Shown here piece by piece: positions 1 to 9,455 of a stretch of 64,000 nt of DNA. The notes beneath the pieces are model-generated. The model searched no databases. It was given only the letters and a program-made list of their open reading frames with translations, and was not told where the DNA came from. Origin of the DNA: Paenibacillus phoenicis (GTDB lineage Bacteria > Bacillota > Bacilli > Paenibacillales > Paenibacillaceae); the NCBI RefSeq assembly GCF_034718895.1, contig NZ_JAYERP010000001.1, positions 1,364,001 to 1,428,000 on the forward strand, read 5' to 3'. How positions within the stretch are numbered: position 1 is the first letter of the stretch; every line of letters starts with the position of its first letter. The position numbers and the translations under genes are program-made.

Positions 1-832
1 TGAGCGTCATATCCTGTGAAGGCAGCAGGTTGACGAGCTCCCCATCCTTCATCACGATCACCGTCGAGAAGGCGGAATGGGTTCCCACCGTTGCGTCAAG
101 AATAATCCCTTTTAGGTTGGGCGTAATGTTACCGCTGACCGCATTATAATACTCGCTGATCGGATCGTCGAGTTCCAGATGGCTTAATTCCTTAAAAGAT
201 CCGTCATATTGATACGTTGTAACCGTTGTATACTGCTCGCGTTTTAAGTTCACAACCGTGATATCCGGAATGTTATCCTGATTCAGATCGTCCACCATAA
301 AATAATTGTACGGCAACGCGATCGCCTTCTCGACTTCGCTGCCGTTATAAGTATATACGGTTAATCCTTTTTGCAGCTCATCGGAGCCGCTGGAGAAGCC
401 AGCGATAATCTCCAGATTGCCGTCGCCGTTTAAGTCCAGCAGATCAAACGTTTCAAGGACCTGACCTTCGCCATCAAAACGTACCTTCAGCACCCAGGAG
501 TTCCCCTGATGCTCTAAAATCATCCCGTGGATCCGCACCGCTTCATCCGGCGTCTCATAGAAGACCACCGCCTCCTTGATCCCGTCGTTGTTCAGGTCAG
601 GCGTGCGAATAGAGCTGATATTGCGGACGTCCCGCGGCGAGACGATCTCTCCGCCTTTCAGCTCGGCCTTAATGACGCTGATTAGCGATGCACGGTCGGT
701 GGAGAGCTGCGGCGTTTGCATCAAGGATTTCGGATCGCTGATCACGCTGCAGCCGCTTAGGATCAGAAGCAGGCAAGCTCCAGCCCAAGCGGATAATCCC
801 CTCTTAGTCAACATGCTCATCACTCGTTTCAT
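1..832 (-). CDS. Lipoprotein with FG-GAP/VCBS-like repeats (3' end outside window)
   Basis: Read directly from the reverse strand; no stop codon occurs before the window edge, so the C-terminus is missing. The N-terminus has a basic start, a hydrophobic stretch and the lipobox LSGC (Cys28), so it is probably an extracytoplasmic lipoprotein. Three Asp/Asn-rich loops (LNNDGIKE, LNGDGNLE, LNQDNIPD) resemble calcium-binding FG-GAP/VCBS blades. The ATG at 832 overlaps the stop of the ABC ATPase as ATGA, and no good ribosome binding site is seen, so translational coupling to the ATPase is likely. In-frame ATGs at 820 and 814 are alternatives. Function is unknown; the pairing suggests an accessory protein acting with the ATPase. 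Confidence 0.75.
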   Translation of the reverse strand, partial: MKRVMSMLTKRGLSAWAGACLLLILSGCSVISDPKSLMQTPQLSTDRASLISVIKAELKGGEIVSPRDVRNISSIRTPDLNNDGIKEAVVFYETPDEAVRIHGMILEHQGNSWVLKVRFDGEGQVLETFDLLDLNGDGNLEIIAGFSSGSDELQKGLTVYTYNGSEVEKAIALPYNYFMVDDLNQDNIPDITVVNLKREQYTTVTTYQYDGSFKELSHLELDDPISEYYNAVSGNITPNLKGIILDATVGTHSAFSTVIVMKDGELVNLLPSQDMTL

Positions 833-1563
833 ACCAGATCAATCAGGCGTTTCTCTTCCATCGAGAGCCGCCGTCCGGACACGTCAAGCTTGATCTTTCC
901 TTCAGAAAGTCCCCAGATCCGGGTGCAGTAACGCTCCGCCAATTCCAGCGGCAACGCCGTAATGACGATCTTATTTTGTTGCGTGCAAAGCTCCTTTAAC
1001 GTTTCCAGCACGCGTTCCGCCGACTTAGGGTCCAGCCCGATTACCGGCTCGTCCGCAGCCAGGAAGCTAGCTCCGTGAACCAGCGCCCGGCAGATGGCCA
1101 CACGTTGGCGCTCACCGCCGCTCAGCTTACCGGCTTTGACGTGGGCTTTGTCCAGCAGGCCGTATTTCTCCAGCTCGTCCATCGCGCCCATGTAATCGTC
1201 CGACCGTACCATCCCGGTCAGCCGGCGAAGAAGCGGAGTTTGTCCCACTTGTCCGATCAGGACATTTTTTAGCGCGGTTTTCTCCGGATACAAGGAGGGG
1301 TTCTGTTCGAGATAAGCGCATTGGGAGCGATATTTCTGTGAGCCGCGTCCGCCGCCTTCAATCACTTTGTCCCCGTTCCATGTATAATCGCCCCGATTCC
1401 AGCGTTCACGCAGCGCCAAGCAACGAAGGAGCATGCTTTTGCCGCTGCCGCTTGCCCCGACAACGCCAATCATTTCCCCTGCACCAAACTGGACGGTAAT
1501 ATCGCGAAGCACCTTCTTCTTATTTCCATCCACCGATTTCTGCAAGTGGTTGACTCTGATCAT
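829..1563 (-). CDS. ABC transporter ATP-binding protein
   Basis: 244 residues, the usual size for a stand-alone ABC ATPase. Walker A GASGSGKS (36-43), Q-loop Gln87, signature LSGGERQR (147-154) and Walker B FLAADEP (167-173) are all present, so ATP binding and hydrolysis are plausible. The overall look is of the PhnC/polar amino acid importer type. The switch-loop histidine that normally follows Walker B appears to be Leu (ITALPLELA), an oddity for an active transporter. No permease gene lies beside it; the downstream neighbour is the coupled lipoprotein. ATG start at 1563 is preceded by AAGGAG. Substrate is unknown. Confidence 0.85.
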   Translation of the reverse strand: MIRVNHLQKSVDGNKKKVLRDITVQFGAGEMIGVVGASGSGKSMLLRCLALRERWNRGDYTWNGDKVIEGGGRGSQKYRSQCAYLEQNPSLYPEKTALKNVLIGQVGQTPLLRRLTGMVRSDDYMGAMDELEKYGLLDKAHVKAGKLSGGERQRVAICRALVHGASFLAADEPVIGLDPKSAERVLETLKELCTQQNKIVITALPLELAERYCTRIWGLSEGKIKLDVSGRRLSMEEKRLIDLV

Positions 1564-1687
1564 GTCCGATTTCTCCTTTTACGATTAAGAGGTACTCAAT
1601 GTTGTTGTTCACCTTTTTTGAACTAACATGAAATTTGCAATACCCTTTCTTACCCTTTAGTGTATTGGAAAAATCAACGAAAATCCA

Positions 1688-2887
1688 TTACAGCCTGTTC
1701 ATATTTACGCTTTTTTTGTAAAGCTCCGGCCGGAATACCAGCCCGGATGCGGAAAACAACAGATAAGCCGAGCCCAGAAGGATGAATAACATCGGAGCCG
1801 CGCCTAGCTGCATGGCCGCTCCACCGAGGTTCGGGCCGATGATGCTGCCAAAGTTAAAATGAAAGGAAGCAATCACATTAGCGACCGGAAGCAAATGACG
1901 CGGAAGCAAATCCGCGGCATACGCCAGGCCCAGCGAGAAGAACGAACCCACCAAGCCGCCTGCGCCCATGAACAATAGAAGCAACGCCATAAAATGACTC
2001 CCAGCCAATGGAACAGCCAGAAACAGGAGTCCACCGGTGAGTCCTGCGGTCATCAGCACTTTTTTGCGGCCGAACCGGTCGCTTAGGATGCCAAGCGGGA
2101 GCTGAAGAATCAGGCCGCCGATGCCAAAGAACGGCAGCAATGCCGCGATATCCGCAGCGCTAAGCCCCGAACGTAAGCCGTAAATCGGAAAGTTGCTGTT
2201 CATGGAGGCTTCCATATATCCGTAAAGCAAGGCAGGCAGCAGTGCGAACCATGCCAGCCGGTAGATTTGCGGAACCTTGCGCGGAGCACCGGCTTCCTCC
2301 TGACGAACTGGTTCCGGCGCACGATCCGGCAAATACAAGGCGGCTAGGATCACGATGGTGAGGAACAGGATCGCCAGCAAAACGAACGGAACAGCCTGCC
2401 CGTATTCCAGCAGCCGGATGCCCAGCGGTCCAATGCTGAAGCCAAGCCCGTATGACATCCCGTACAAGGAGATGTTCCGGCCTCTTTTGTCCTGCGGCGA
2501 TACAAGAATGATCCAGAGCTGCGAGGTAAAATGAATCGCACTATCCCCGATCCCGACAAGCAATCTCAGGATGAACCACAGCCGTAAATCCGATACCAGC
2601 GGAAACACCGGCAAAGCGAGCATAACGAGGACGACGCCGCTCAGCAGCAAGAGCTTAAACCCGGTGCGACGCAGCAGCTTCTCCGCCACCAGCGACATGG
2701 CAAACGATCCGACATAAAGGGCTGCAGCATGCAGCCCATTTACGGAGGAGGAGATCCCCCTTTCTTCCATAAATATGGACAACACCGGCAGCAGCAGCCC
2801 TTGACTGAGCCCCGCGATAATAATGACAGAGATCAGAATAAAGGTTGGGGTAAATACACGATGGGTCCTTCTGATCGAGCTTTCCAA
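1688..2887 (-). CDS. MFS family transporter
   Basis: A 12-span major facilitator protein; typical motifs include the loop 8-9 sequence GILSDRFGRKK. The reading frame opens at 3004, but that would put an extra segment over the promoter. A TTG at 2887 sits nine bases behind AAGGAG and gives 399 residues beginning LESSIRRTHR, the normal family length, so it is preferred. It is divergent from an ArsR-like regulator at 3052 and has an inverted repeat inside its promoter, suggesting a ligand-inducible efflux pump controlled by that neighbour. The substrate cannot be told from sequence. Confidence 0.85.
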   Translation of the reverse strand: MESSIRRTHRVFTPTFILISVIIIAGLSQGLLLPVLSIFMEERGISSSVNGLHAAALYVGSFAMSLVAEKLLRRTGFKLLLLSGVVLVMLALPVFPLVSDLRLWFILRLLVGIGDSAIHFTSQLWIILVSPQDKRGRNISLYGMSYGLGFSIGPLGIRLLEYGQAVPFVLLAILFLTIVILAALYLPDRAPEPVRQEEAGAPRKVPQIYRLAWFALLPALLYGYMEASMNSNFPIYGLRSGLSAADIAALLPFFGIGGLILQLPLGILSDRFGRKKVLMTAGLTGGLLFLAVPLAGSHFMALLLLFMGAGGLVGSFFSLGLAYAADLLPRHLLPVANVIASFHFNFGSIIGPNLGGAAMQLGAAPMLFILLGSAYLLFSASGLVFRPELYKKSVNMNRL

Positions 2888-2919
2888 AATGAAAACACTC
2901 CTTAAAAAACAAAGAAAAA

Positions 2920-2937
2920 TCGTCAATATGTTGACGA
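2920..2937. promoter_or_regulatory. Inverted repeat in MFS leader
   Basis: Arms TCGTCAA and TTGACGA (7 bp each, perfect) are separated by TATG. It lies about 32-49 bases downstream of the predicted MFS start of transcription, so it could be a second operator or an mRNA hairpin. Confidence 0.45.
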
Positions 2938-2975
2938 CTTTTCCCCAAATGATATTTTCCGAATAATCCTTTAAC

Positions 2976-3004
2976 ATTATAGTAGACAATCCACTACCGA
3001 ACAA
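2976..3004 (-). promoter_or_regulatory. Predicted sigma-A promoter of the MFS gene with operator-like repeat
   Basis: On the minus strand, -35 TTGTTC (2999-3004) and -10 TATAAT (2976-2981) are separated by exactly 17 bases. An imperfect inverted repeat, TAGTAGACAATCCACTA on the plus strand (2980-2996, one mismatch between 7-base arms), occupies the spacer, the classic position of an ArsR-type operator. Confidence 0.65.
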
Positions 3005-3051
3005 GCCATAATGAATCTGAATGCAAAGTTCTTTGGGAGGTTAGTTCAATC

Positions 3052-3969
3052 ATGGCCTATGACGTGAAAGTGGACCATTCTTTGGTCTACGAACTGATCA
3101 GCAGCTTTATGATATATACGACACAAAAATGGGTGAATAATCTCGATGTCGGCCTGGAATGGATTGCCGAGGTTGACGCCCGCCTCGCGCCGGAGGAGCG
3201 GCAACAATTTGCCGAAGCGGCCAAGTACCCGTTCACAGACTATGACGTCTTGTACGTTTGGGCCTTGGAGCGAAACGGTGCGGTGGATATCCCGCAATTT
3301 CTGAACGACATCGCGGAAAGCTCTGTCGTGTCCCTTTACGACCGTACTAAATCCTACATTCCCACTGTGAGTAGTGAGACAATCGAACGGATTCAAAGCA
3401 GCTATATCCCGTTGCTGAAATGCTGGCACCGGCTTTATATGGCTTCCATCAAGAATCAATTCCTCCCGTTGCTGGAGGAAGATGCAGCCGAGAAGCATAC
3501 GCTGCTGCAAAAGATGGACACCGACGCGCTGATCGAATACGCCTCCGGCGGGTTGGTGTTGGAGCCTTTGAAGCCAATCTCCTTGGTCGTGTTAACCCCA
3601 TCGATCCATTTTCGGCCGATTAATACATACGTCTTCTACGAAAACGTGCTGTTCATCCAATACCCGCTCGATATTCCAGAGCTCGATGAGGATGAGCCGC
3701 CGATGGTATTAAAACGTCTGACCCGGGCCCTGGCCGAACCGCAGCGGTTGCGCCTCCTCCGCTACGTTGCCGATGAACCTAAATCGATGCAAGATATGCT
3801 GAAGGATCTAGGGGAACCTAAAGATCAGTTGATGCACGACTTGATGCGTCTGCGGGTCGCTGGCTTGCTGCGCATCCATCTGCTCGCCCAGGATACGGAG
3901 AAGTTCAGTATCCGTCCGGACGGGGCGGCGGAGCTCCAAATGTTCCTGGAATCCTATATTCGGCTGTAG
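3052..3969 (+). CDS. ArsR-like winged-helix transcriptional regulator
   Basis: 305 residues. The last ~90 residues look like an ArsR-type winged helix (PQRLRLLRYVAD, then a helix pair and RLRVAGLLRIH recognition/wing region). The first ~200 residues form a separate domain of unknown type, probably sensory. The ATG is preceded by GGGAGG. It is divergent from the MFS exporter with only ~165 bases between their starts, so it probably represses that exporter and itself. A DUF5937-type N-terminal family is possible but was not checked. Confidence 0.7.
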   Translation: MAYDVKVDHSLVYELISSFMIYTTQKWVNNLDVGLEWIAEVDARLAPEERQQFAEAAKYPFTDYDVLYVWALERNGAVDIPQFLNDIAESSVVSLYDRTKSYIPTVSSETIERIQSSYIPLLKCWHRLYMASIKNQFLPLLEEDAAEKHTLLQKMDTDALIEYASGGLVLEPLKPISLVVLTPSIHFRPINTYVFYENVLFIQYPLDIPELDEDEPPMVLKRLTRALAEPQRLRLLRYVADEPKSMQDMLKDLGEPKDQLMHDLMRLRVAGLLRIHLLAQDTEKFSIRPDGAAELQMFLESYIRL

Positions 3970-4078
3970 TTTGATTTTATCGTAGGGCAGTCTGCTTTGG
4001 CGGGACGCTTCCGCTTGTGTTAGGATAGAGCTATACGTAGAGACAAGCGTGTCTTGGATAAGGAGTGACCCGTGAGAA

Positions 4079-4846
4079 ATGAAAACACCCTCGACTCAAC
4101 AAGTTATTTTTGATTTAGATGATACCTTGATCCATTGCAATAAATATTTTGATCTGATCCTGGATCAATTCGCTGACCTGATGACCGATTGGTTTAAGAC
4201 GTATGGCATCTCGACGAAAGAGATCCGGGAGAAACAAACGGAAATCGATGTTGCCGGGGTTCATCAAATCGGGTTTGCCAGCTCGCATTTTCCCGAATCG
4301 TTGGTGGACACCTACCGATATTACGCTAGAGTTACGGGACGGAAGGCTCTTCCAGAAGAAGAGGAGCGTCTGATGAAGCTGGGGCTCAGCGTCTATGAGC
4401 AGCCCATCGAACCGTATCCCGGTATGGTCGAAACCTTAAATCTGCTTCGCAGCCAAGGCCATGAGCTGCACTTGTACACCGGCGGCGACACTGTGATCCA
4501 ACAACGTAAAATCGAGCAGATGCGGCTCGCCGAGTATTTTCAGGATCGGATCTACATTCGTCAGCACAAAAATGCGAAAGCTTTAGAGGAGATTCTCCAG
4601 TCGCGGCGGTTTGATCGTTCCCGAACCTGGATGATCGGCAACAGCCTGCGGACGGATGTCATGCCGGCCCTTTCCGCCGGGATTAAGGCGATTTACATCA
4701 AAATCCCTAATGAGTGGCTGTACAATATCGTGGAGCTCCAGCATGACGGGGATTCGGAAATGCACACCGTCACTTCGTTGGTAGAAGTTCCCCGTGTAAT
4801 CTTTAACCATATTCATCAAACCCAACGGCAAAAACGGACCCTATAG
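4079..4846 (+). CDS. HAD family hydrolase
   Basis: 255 residues with HAD motif I DLDDT near residue 14, motif II threonine in LYTGGD, a lysine around 165 and motif IV in WMIGNSLRTDVMPA. This predicts a phosphohydrolase acting on a small phosphorylated metabolite in the cytoplasm. It stands alone, with AAGGAG upstream. Its stop codon lies inside the loop of the terminator at 4831-4857. Exact substrate is unknown. Confidence 0.8.
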   Translation: MKTPSTQQVIFDLDDTLIHCNKYFDLILDQFADLMTDWFKTYGISTKEIREKQTEIDVAGVHQIGFASSHFPESLVDTYRYYARVTGRKALPEEEERLMKLGLSVYEQPIEPYPGMVETLNLLRSQGHELHLYTGGDTVIQQRKIEQMRLAEYFQDRIYIRQHKNAKALEEILQSRRFDRSRTWMIGNSLRTDVMPALSAGIKAIYIKIPNEWLYNIVELQHDGDSEMHTVTSLVEVPRVIFNHIHQTQRQKRTL

Positions 4847-4857
4847 AGGTCCGTTTT
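4831..4857. terminator. Bidirectional intrinsic terminator
   Basis: Arms AAAACGGACC (4831-4840) and GGTCCGTTTT (4848-4857) with a 7-base loop. T-runs on both strands let it serve the HAD gene on the plus strand and topB on the minus strand. Confidence 0.85.
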
Positions 4858-4868
4858 GTTCGTTTCAC

Positions 4869-7145
4869 TTAAGTTCGGGAAGGCTCCGCCTCCATCAGCT
4901 CCAGCTTGCCGGTCGTGCGATCGACCAAGGAGATGCGGGCTTTTACCTCGCCCCCCTCGCGTTTGAAGGATAACAGCTGGGTTTGGCCTTTCGTCAAGAG
5001 CGCGTTTAACATGGCCGGCGAGATTTTCTTGCCGCCGAACTCCTTCCAGATGACGAAGCCGCAGCCCTGCTTGTAATGCGTGCAGCCATAGCCCTTGCGG
5101 CCTTCGATGATTTGACCGCCGCAGCCTTCGCGCGGGCAGGGCGCCAGCGGTTGCAGGCTGCCTGCCGGCAACTGCTTCGCGGCGGCTTGGGCTGTGCGGC
5201 GCTCACTCGCCCCCGAAGCGGCGGCGGATCGTCCCGTTTTACCGCCGCTGCTGCTTCGGCTTCCGCGCCGGTTGCCCTTCTCCGTCTCGGCCGTCGCGAA
5301 CATGGAGGCGTCCGCTTTTTGCTGCGTTCGCACCTTCTCGATTATCGATATGGTGAATCGGCGCACGTTCTCCATAAACTGCTCCCGCGCCGCTTCCCCC
5401 TTGGAAATCTGATATAATCGGCGCTCCCATTGCCCCGTCATCTCCGGCGAGGTCAGCAGCTCGACGCCGGCGCGGCGGATCAGCTCTACGGCGGTCCGGC
5501 CTTTTTGCGTCACCGTAATCTTTTTCCCTTGCATCGTAATGTATCCGACGTTCTTTAACCGCTCAATTGTTGCCGCCCGGGTGGCTGGAGTGCCGAGTCC
5601 GGCATCCTTCATCGCTTCGCGCAGCTCCTCGTTCTCCAGGTTCTTCCCGGCGCTTTCCATCGCTTTAAGCAGCGTACCTTCGGTATAATGCTTTGGCGGC
5701 TGGGTTGCCTTCTCCTTCGCTTCAGCGCCTGTGCATTGCACCGGACGGTTACGGTCGATCTCGAACGGCTCGCTGATCAGCTCTTCGGTTTCGTCCTCCT
5801 CGTCCTTCTTCTTGCCGCGTCCTTTTCCGGCTTTGGCTCCGTCATCGCCAGGAAGACATACCTTCCACCCCAGCGACAGCAGCTCCTTCACGTTGGTTTT
5901 AAACGTTTCGCCTTCCACTTCAGTCAGCACGGTATGTTGCTTATACTCCGCCGCCGGATAGAAATGGGACAGGAAGCGACGGATCACGAGATCGTAGATG
6001 TTCTGCTCCTCTTTGCTTAACGTGCCTGGACGCCGAAGCGTCGGCAGGATTGCATGGTGGTCCTCCACCCGAGACGGATTGCACACGGCCTTGTTGCCGA
6101 CATGCACCAGATTCGGACGACCGCCTTCCGCCAGTTCCTTGTAGCTCGACGATTTCAGCATGTGCAGCACCTTATGCATCCCGTCGATATTTTGCTCGGT
6201 CACATAGTTGGAGCTTGTCCGCGGATAGGAGATCACCTTATGGCGTTCATAAAGCGCCTGGGCGATATCCAGCGTCTTCTTGGCGGAATAGCCGAACTTG
6301 GCATTCGCTTCCCGCTGCAGCAACGTCAAATCGTACAGCTTATACGGATACTCCTTCGTTTCTTTCACTTCGTATTCGGTGATCCGCCCTTCCTTCCCGC
6401 GAACCTTCGTGGCAATGGCCTCAGCCTTCTCCTTATCCGTCAACCGGTCCCCCTGCCAGCTGCCGGTATACTTACGGGTATCCTGCTCAAATTCCGCTTT
6501 GATCTCATAGTAGGTCAGGGAATCAAAGTTCTCGATTTCCTTCTGCCGGTCGTAAATCAGCGCCAGCACCGGAGTTTGTACCCGTCCAACGGACAGCAGC
6601 TCCCGATGTTTGGTCGTAAACGCACGCGTCGCGTTCATCCCGATCAGCCAATCTGCTTCGCTGCGCGCCCGCGCGGCCTGCGTTAGGTTCTCGAACTCGG
6701 ACGCATCATGCAGCTCGGCAAACCCTTTGGCGATACTCTCATTGGTCAAGTCAGAAATCCATAACCGCTTGACGGGCTGGGTTAACTTTAACTGCTGCTG
6801 GATCAACGCAAATATGTACTGTCCTTCGCGGGCGGCATCGCACGCATTAACGATCATATTGCAGCGTTTCGCGAGCTCGCCGATGGTTTTCAACTGATCC
6901 TTCGTGCGCGGATTCGGCACAATCTTGAACCGATCCGGCAGAATCGGCAGGTCGTTGAAATTCCAGCGTTTGTATTTTTCATCATAGGCATCCGGTTCGG
7001 CCAATCCTAACAAATGGCCTATCGCCCAAGTAATGATGTAGCGCTCTCCCTCCAGGTAGGATCGGTTGTTTTTCGCCTTCGGCTCAATCACGGCGGCGAT
7101 CGTCCGTCCCATATCCGGTTTTTCGGCTATTACGAGCGTTTTCAT
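4869..7145 (-). CDS. topB: DNA topoisomerase III
   Basis: 758 residues, a type IA topoisomerase that relaxes and decatenates DNA. The N-terminus MKTLVIAEKPDMGRTIA starts the Toprim domain; the catalytic tyrosine is in VISYPRTSS (about residue 310). A C-terminal zinc ribbon (CPREGCGG ... CTHYKQGCG) follows a basic low-complexity linker rich in Arg, Ser and Ala. This layout matches Bacillus-type TopB rather than TopA. It is a single gene between two terminators, with GAGGGG before the ATG. Confidence 0.95.
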   Translation of the reverse strand: MKTLVIAEKPDMGRTIAAVIEPKAKNNRSYLEGERYIITWAIGHLLGLAEPDAYDEKYKRWNFNDLPILPDRFKIVPNPRTKDQLKTIGELAKRCNMIVNACDAAREGQYIFALIQQQLKLTQPVKRLWISDLTNESIAKGFAELHDASEFENLTQAARARSEADWLIGMNATRAFTTKHRELLSVGRVQTPVLALIYDRQKEIENFDSLTYYEIKAEFEQDTRKYTGSWQGDRLTDKEKAEAIATKVRGKEGRITEYEVKETKEYPYKLYDLTLLQREANAKFGYSAKKTLDIAQALYERHKVISYPRTSSNYVTEQNIDGMHKVLHMLKSSSYKELAEGGRPNLVHVGNKAVCNPSRVEDHHAILPTLRRPGTLSKEEQNIYDLVIRRFLSHFYPAAEYKQHTVLTEVEGETFKTNVKELLSLGWKVCLPGDDGAKAGKGRGKKKDEEDETEELISEPFEIDRNRPVQCTGAEAKEKATQPPKHYTEGTLLKAMESAGKNLENEELREAMKDAGLGTPATRAATIERLKNVGYITMQGKKITVTQKGRTAVELIRRAGVELLTSPEMTGQWERRLYQISKGEAAREQFMENVRRFTISIIEKVRTQQKADASMFATAETEKGNRRGSRSSSGGKTGRSAAASGASERRTAQAAAKQLPAGSLQPLAPCPREGCGGQIIEGRKGYGCTHYKQGCGFVIWKEFGGKKISPAMLNALLTKGQTQLLSFKREGGEVKARISLVDRTTGKLELMEAEPSRT

Positions 7146-7180
7146 GCTTAAGGGCCCCTCTTCCTCTGTCTCTTAAATCT

Positions 7181-7208
7181 AAAAAAGAGCCGCGCTACGC
7201 GCAGCTCT
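7181..7208 (-). terminator. Intrinsic terminator after gltD
   Basis: Minus strand reads AGAGCTGCGCG, loop TAG, CGCGGCTCT and then six T. It ends the gltD transcript before topB. Confidence 0.85.
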
Positions 7209-7280
7209 AGTAAGCTAGTACCTATTATAGCATATTGACCCAGGATCGTCCTGTCAAAATGTTGTGGTTCGTAAGCGGGA

Positions 7281-8768
7281 TTATACCAGCACCGTCGAAC
7301 CCATCAGATATTTATCCACTTCACGTGCCGCCGCTCTGCCTTCGTTGATCGCCCAAACGACCAAGCTTTGGCCTCGTCGCATATCGCCAGCCGCAAACAC
7401 TTTCTCGACATTGGTTTTGAATTGACCGTATTTCGCCTTCACGTTCGTACGGCGATCTCTCTCGAGTCCCAGCTCATCCGCGATCGTCGATTCCGGACCG
7501 TCGAACCCGATCGCAATCAGCGCCAGTTGCGCTGGGAAGACGCGCTCGGTTCCCGGAATCGGCTTGTAGATTTTGCGTCCGGTCTCGTCGACAATCCGCT
7601 GAATTTGCACGGTGTGCAGTTCCTTCAGGTTGCCGTTTTCGTCGCCGACAAATTTTGTCGTCATGATCGAGAATTCCCGAGGATCTTTACCAAACAATGC
7701 TTTCGCTTCTTCTTGGGCATAATCGAGCGTGTACACGTTCGGGAATTGCGGCCAAGGGTTGTTGATCGGATCCCGTTCCAGCGGAGCTTTCGCGTGGGTA
7801 CCGAATTGTGTGACACTGCGGCAACCGTGGCGCAGCGCCGTCGCTACGCAGTCAGAGCCGGTGTCCCCGCCTCCGATGACGATAACATCCTTCCCTTCCG
7901 CGGACAAATAGTTCCCGTCGGTTAATCCGGAATCCAGGTAGCTCTTAATCGTGCCGTTCAAGAAGGGCATCGCATAATGTACCCCGTTCAAATCGCTGCC
8001 TTCGATATTAAATTCACGTGGTTTGGTTGCCCCTCCGCAGAGCACCACCGCGTCGTATTCATCGACAAGCTGCTTAGCTTTGATATCTTTGCCGATTTCC
8101 GTGTTCGTAACGAATTTCACGCCCTCGGCAGCCAGCAAATCGACGCGGCGCTGGACAATCGCTTTATCCAGCTTCATCGTCGGAATCCCGTACACCAGGA
8201 GACCGCCGATTCGGTCTGCGCGCTCATAGACCGTCACTTCATGGCCCGCTTTGTTTAATTGAGCGGCACAAGCAAGACCGGCTGGTCCGGAGCCGACAAT
8301 GGCTACTCTACGGCCTGTCCGCTTCTCCGGAGGTTCAGGAACAACCCAGCCTTCTTCGAACCCTTTATCAATAATCGCCTGTTCAATCGTCTTGATCGTG
8401 ACTGGCTCACCGATCAGACCTACGGTACAGGAGCCTTCACAAGGCGCAGGGCAAACCCGTCCCGTAAATTCCGGGAAGTTGTTGGTTTTGTGCAAACGGT
8501 CCAGCGCTTCTTTCCAGAGATTACGGTAAACCAGGTTATTCCACTCCGGAATCAAGTTGTGTACTGGGCATCCCGCTGTCCCGCCGGCCATATCAATGCC
8601 CGTGTGGCAATAAGGCGTGCCGCAGTCCATGCAGCGTGCGCCTTGGATGCGCAGATCCTCCTCAGACATATGTTTATGAAATTCTTCCCAATCCTTCACC
8701 CGTTCGGACGGGCTCCGGTCCCCGGGAAGTTCGCGCTTGAACTCCATAAATCCTGTTGGTGTAGACAT
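7281..8768 (-). CDS. gltD: Glutamate synthase small subunit
   Basis: 495 residues from the ATG at 8768. This start begins [13 protein letters not shown], matching the usual family N-terminus, and has GGGGG eight bases upstream; the frame opens five codons earlier at 8783 with a weaker site. The N-terminal cysteine clusters ([18 protein letters not shown]) bind iron-sulfur clusters; two dinucleotide folds follow ([13 protein letters not shown] for [14 protein letters not shown] for NADPH). It feeds electrons to the large subunit making glutamate from glutamine and 2-oxoglutarate. The large-subunit gene is not adjacent, which is atypical; it may lie elsewhere or this may be a stand-alone GltD-like oxidoreductase. 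Confidence 0.9.
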   Translation of the reverse strand: MSTPTGFMEFKRELPGDRSPSERVKDWEEFHKHMSEEDLRIQGARCMDCGTPYCHTGIDMAGGTAGCPVHNLIPEWNNLVYRNLWKEALDRLHKTNNFPEFTGRVCPAPCEGSCTVGLIGEPVTIKTIEQAIIDKGFEEGWVVPEPPEKRTGRRVAIVGSGPAGLACAAQLNKAGHEVTVYERADRIGGLLVYGIPTMKLDKAIVQRRVDLLAAEGVKFVTNTEIGKDIKAKQLVDEYDAVVLCGGATKPREFNIEGSDLNGVHYAMPFLNGTIKSYLDSGLTDGNYLSAEGKDVIVIGGGDTGSDCVATALRHGCRSVTQFGTHAKAPLERDPINNPWPQFPNVYTLDYAQEEAKALFGKDPREFSIMTTKFVGDENGNLKELHTVQIQRIVDETGRKIYKPIPGTERVFPAQLALIAIGFDGPESTIADELGLERDRRTNVKAKYGQFKTNVEKVFAAGDMRRGQSLVVWAINEGRAAAREVDKYLMGSTVLV

Positions 8769-8787
8769 CACAAGTTCCCCCATCCGT

Positions 8788-8804
8788 TATCATGTCACAT
8801 GATA
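8788..8804. promoter_or_regulatory. Perfect palindrome upstream of gltD
   Basis: TATCATGTCACATGATA has 8-base arms around one central base and ends 19 bases before the gltD ATG. The position suits a repressor operator or a leader hairpin. No known factor site was matched. Confidence 0.45.
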
Positions 8805-8910
8805 TAAAAAGTCGGCGAGTCACCCCATACGGGCGATCGAAAACTTTTCATACGCCGTCATCAATGTATCTTGATGTTAGCATTCGGGGGGAATGTTATT
8901 AATGGATTAA

Positions 8911-8942
8911 TGATATGATAATTTGTACTTATTATCACATCA
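8911..8942 (-). terminator. AT-rich inverted repeat at folA stop
   Basis: Arms TGATATGATAA and TTATCACATCA pair over 11 positions with one mismatch and include the folA stop codon. It lacks a clear U-tract, so it is at best a weak terminator or an mRNA-stabilising hairpin for thyA-folA. Confidence 0.4.
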
Positions 8943-9425
8943 TTTGCGGCGTTCATAAGTGAGAAAGCGGTAATCATAGGGATTCTTCTCGTCCTGTACT
9001 CCCTGCTCCTCATGGACTAATTCAAAATCTTCCCATGAGAAGTCAGGGAAAAATACGTCCCCTTCGATATCCTCTTCGATTCGGGTCACGATCAGCCGAT
9101 CAGCGAGCGGCAGGAAATGCTTGAACACGCCCGCACCGCCGATAATCATCAGTTCTCCCCGCTCCGCGTAGGTTAACGCTTCCTCCACGGAATGGACGAC
9201 ATCCGCGCCTTCCGCCTTGTAGGACGGATCCGCGGTCATCACGACACTGTGCCGGTTCGGAAGCGGCTTGCTGCCCATGGATTCCCAAGTCTTGCGGCCC
9301 ATCACGATCGTTTTTCCTGTCGTATTCGCTTTAAAAAACTTTAGATCCGCCGGCAGTCTCCAGGGCAGCTGATTGTTCCGGCCAATGACCCCATTTCTGG
9401 ACATCGCCCAAATTAGCGTGATCAT
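8940..9425 (-). CDS. folA: Dihydrofolate reductase
   Basis: 161 residues, the standard DHFR length, from the ATG at 9425 (MITLIWAMSRNGVIG). A GGAGGG lies about ten bases upstream, whereas the earlier ATG at 9443 directly abuts GGAGG. It reduces dihydrofolate to tetrahydrofolate with NADPH; visible motifs are LPWRLPADLKFFK with the active-site acidic residue, GRKTWES, and IIGGAGVF. It lies 30 bases downstream of thyA and is surely cotranscribed, since thymidylate synthase produces its substrate. Confidence 0.95.
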   Translation of the reverse strand: MITLIWAMSRNGVIGRNNQLPWRLPADLKFFKANTTGKTIVMGRKTWESMGSKPLPNRHSVVMTADPSYKAEGADVVHSVEEALTYAERGELMIIGGAGVFKHFLPLADRLIVTRIEEDIEGDVFFPDFSWEDFELVHEEQGVQDEKNPYDYRFLTYERRK

Positions 9426-9455
9426 CCCGATCGATCCCTCCATCCTCCGTAAATT

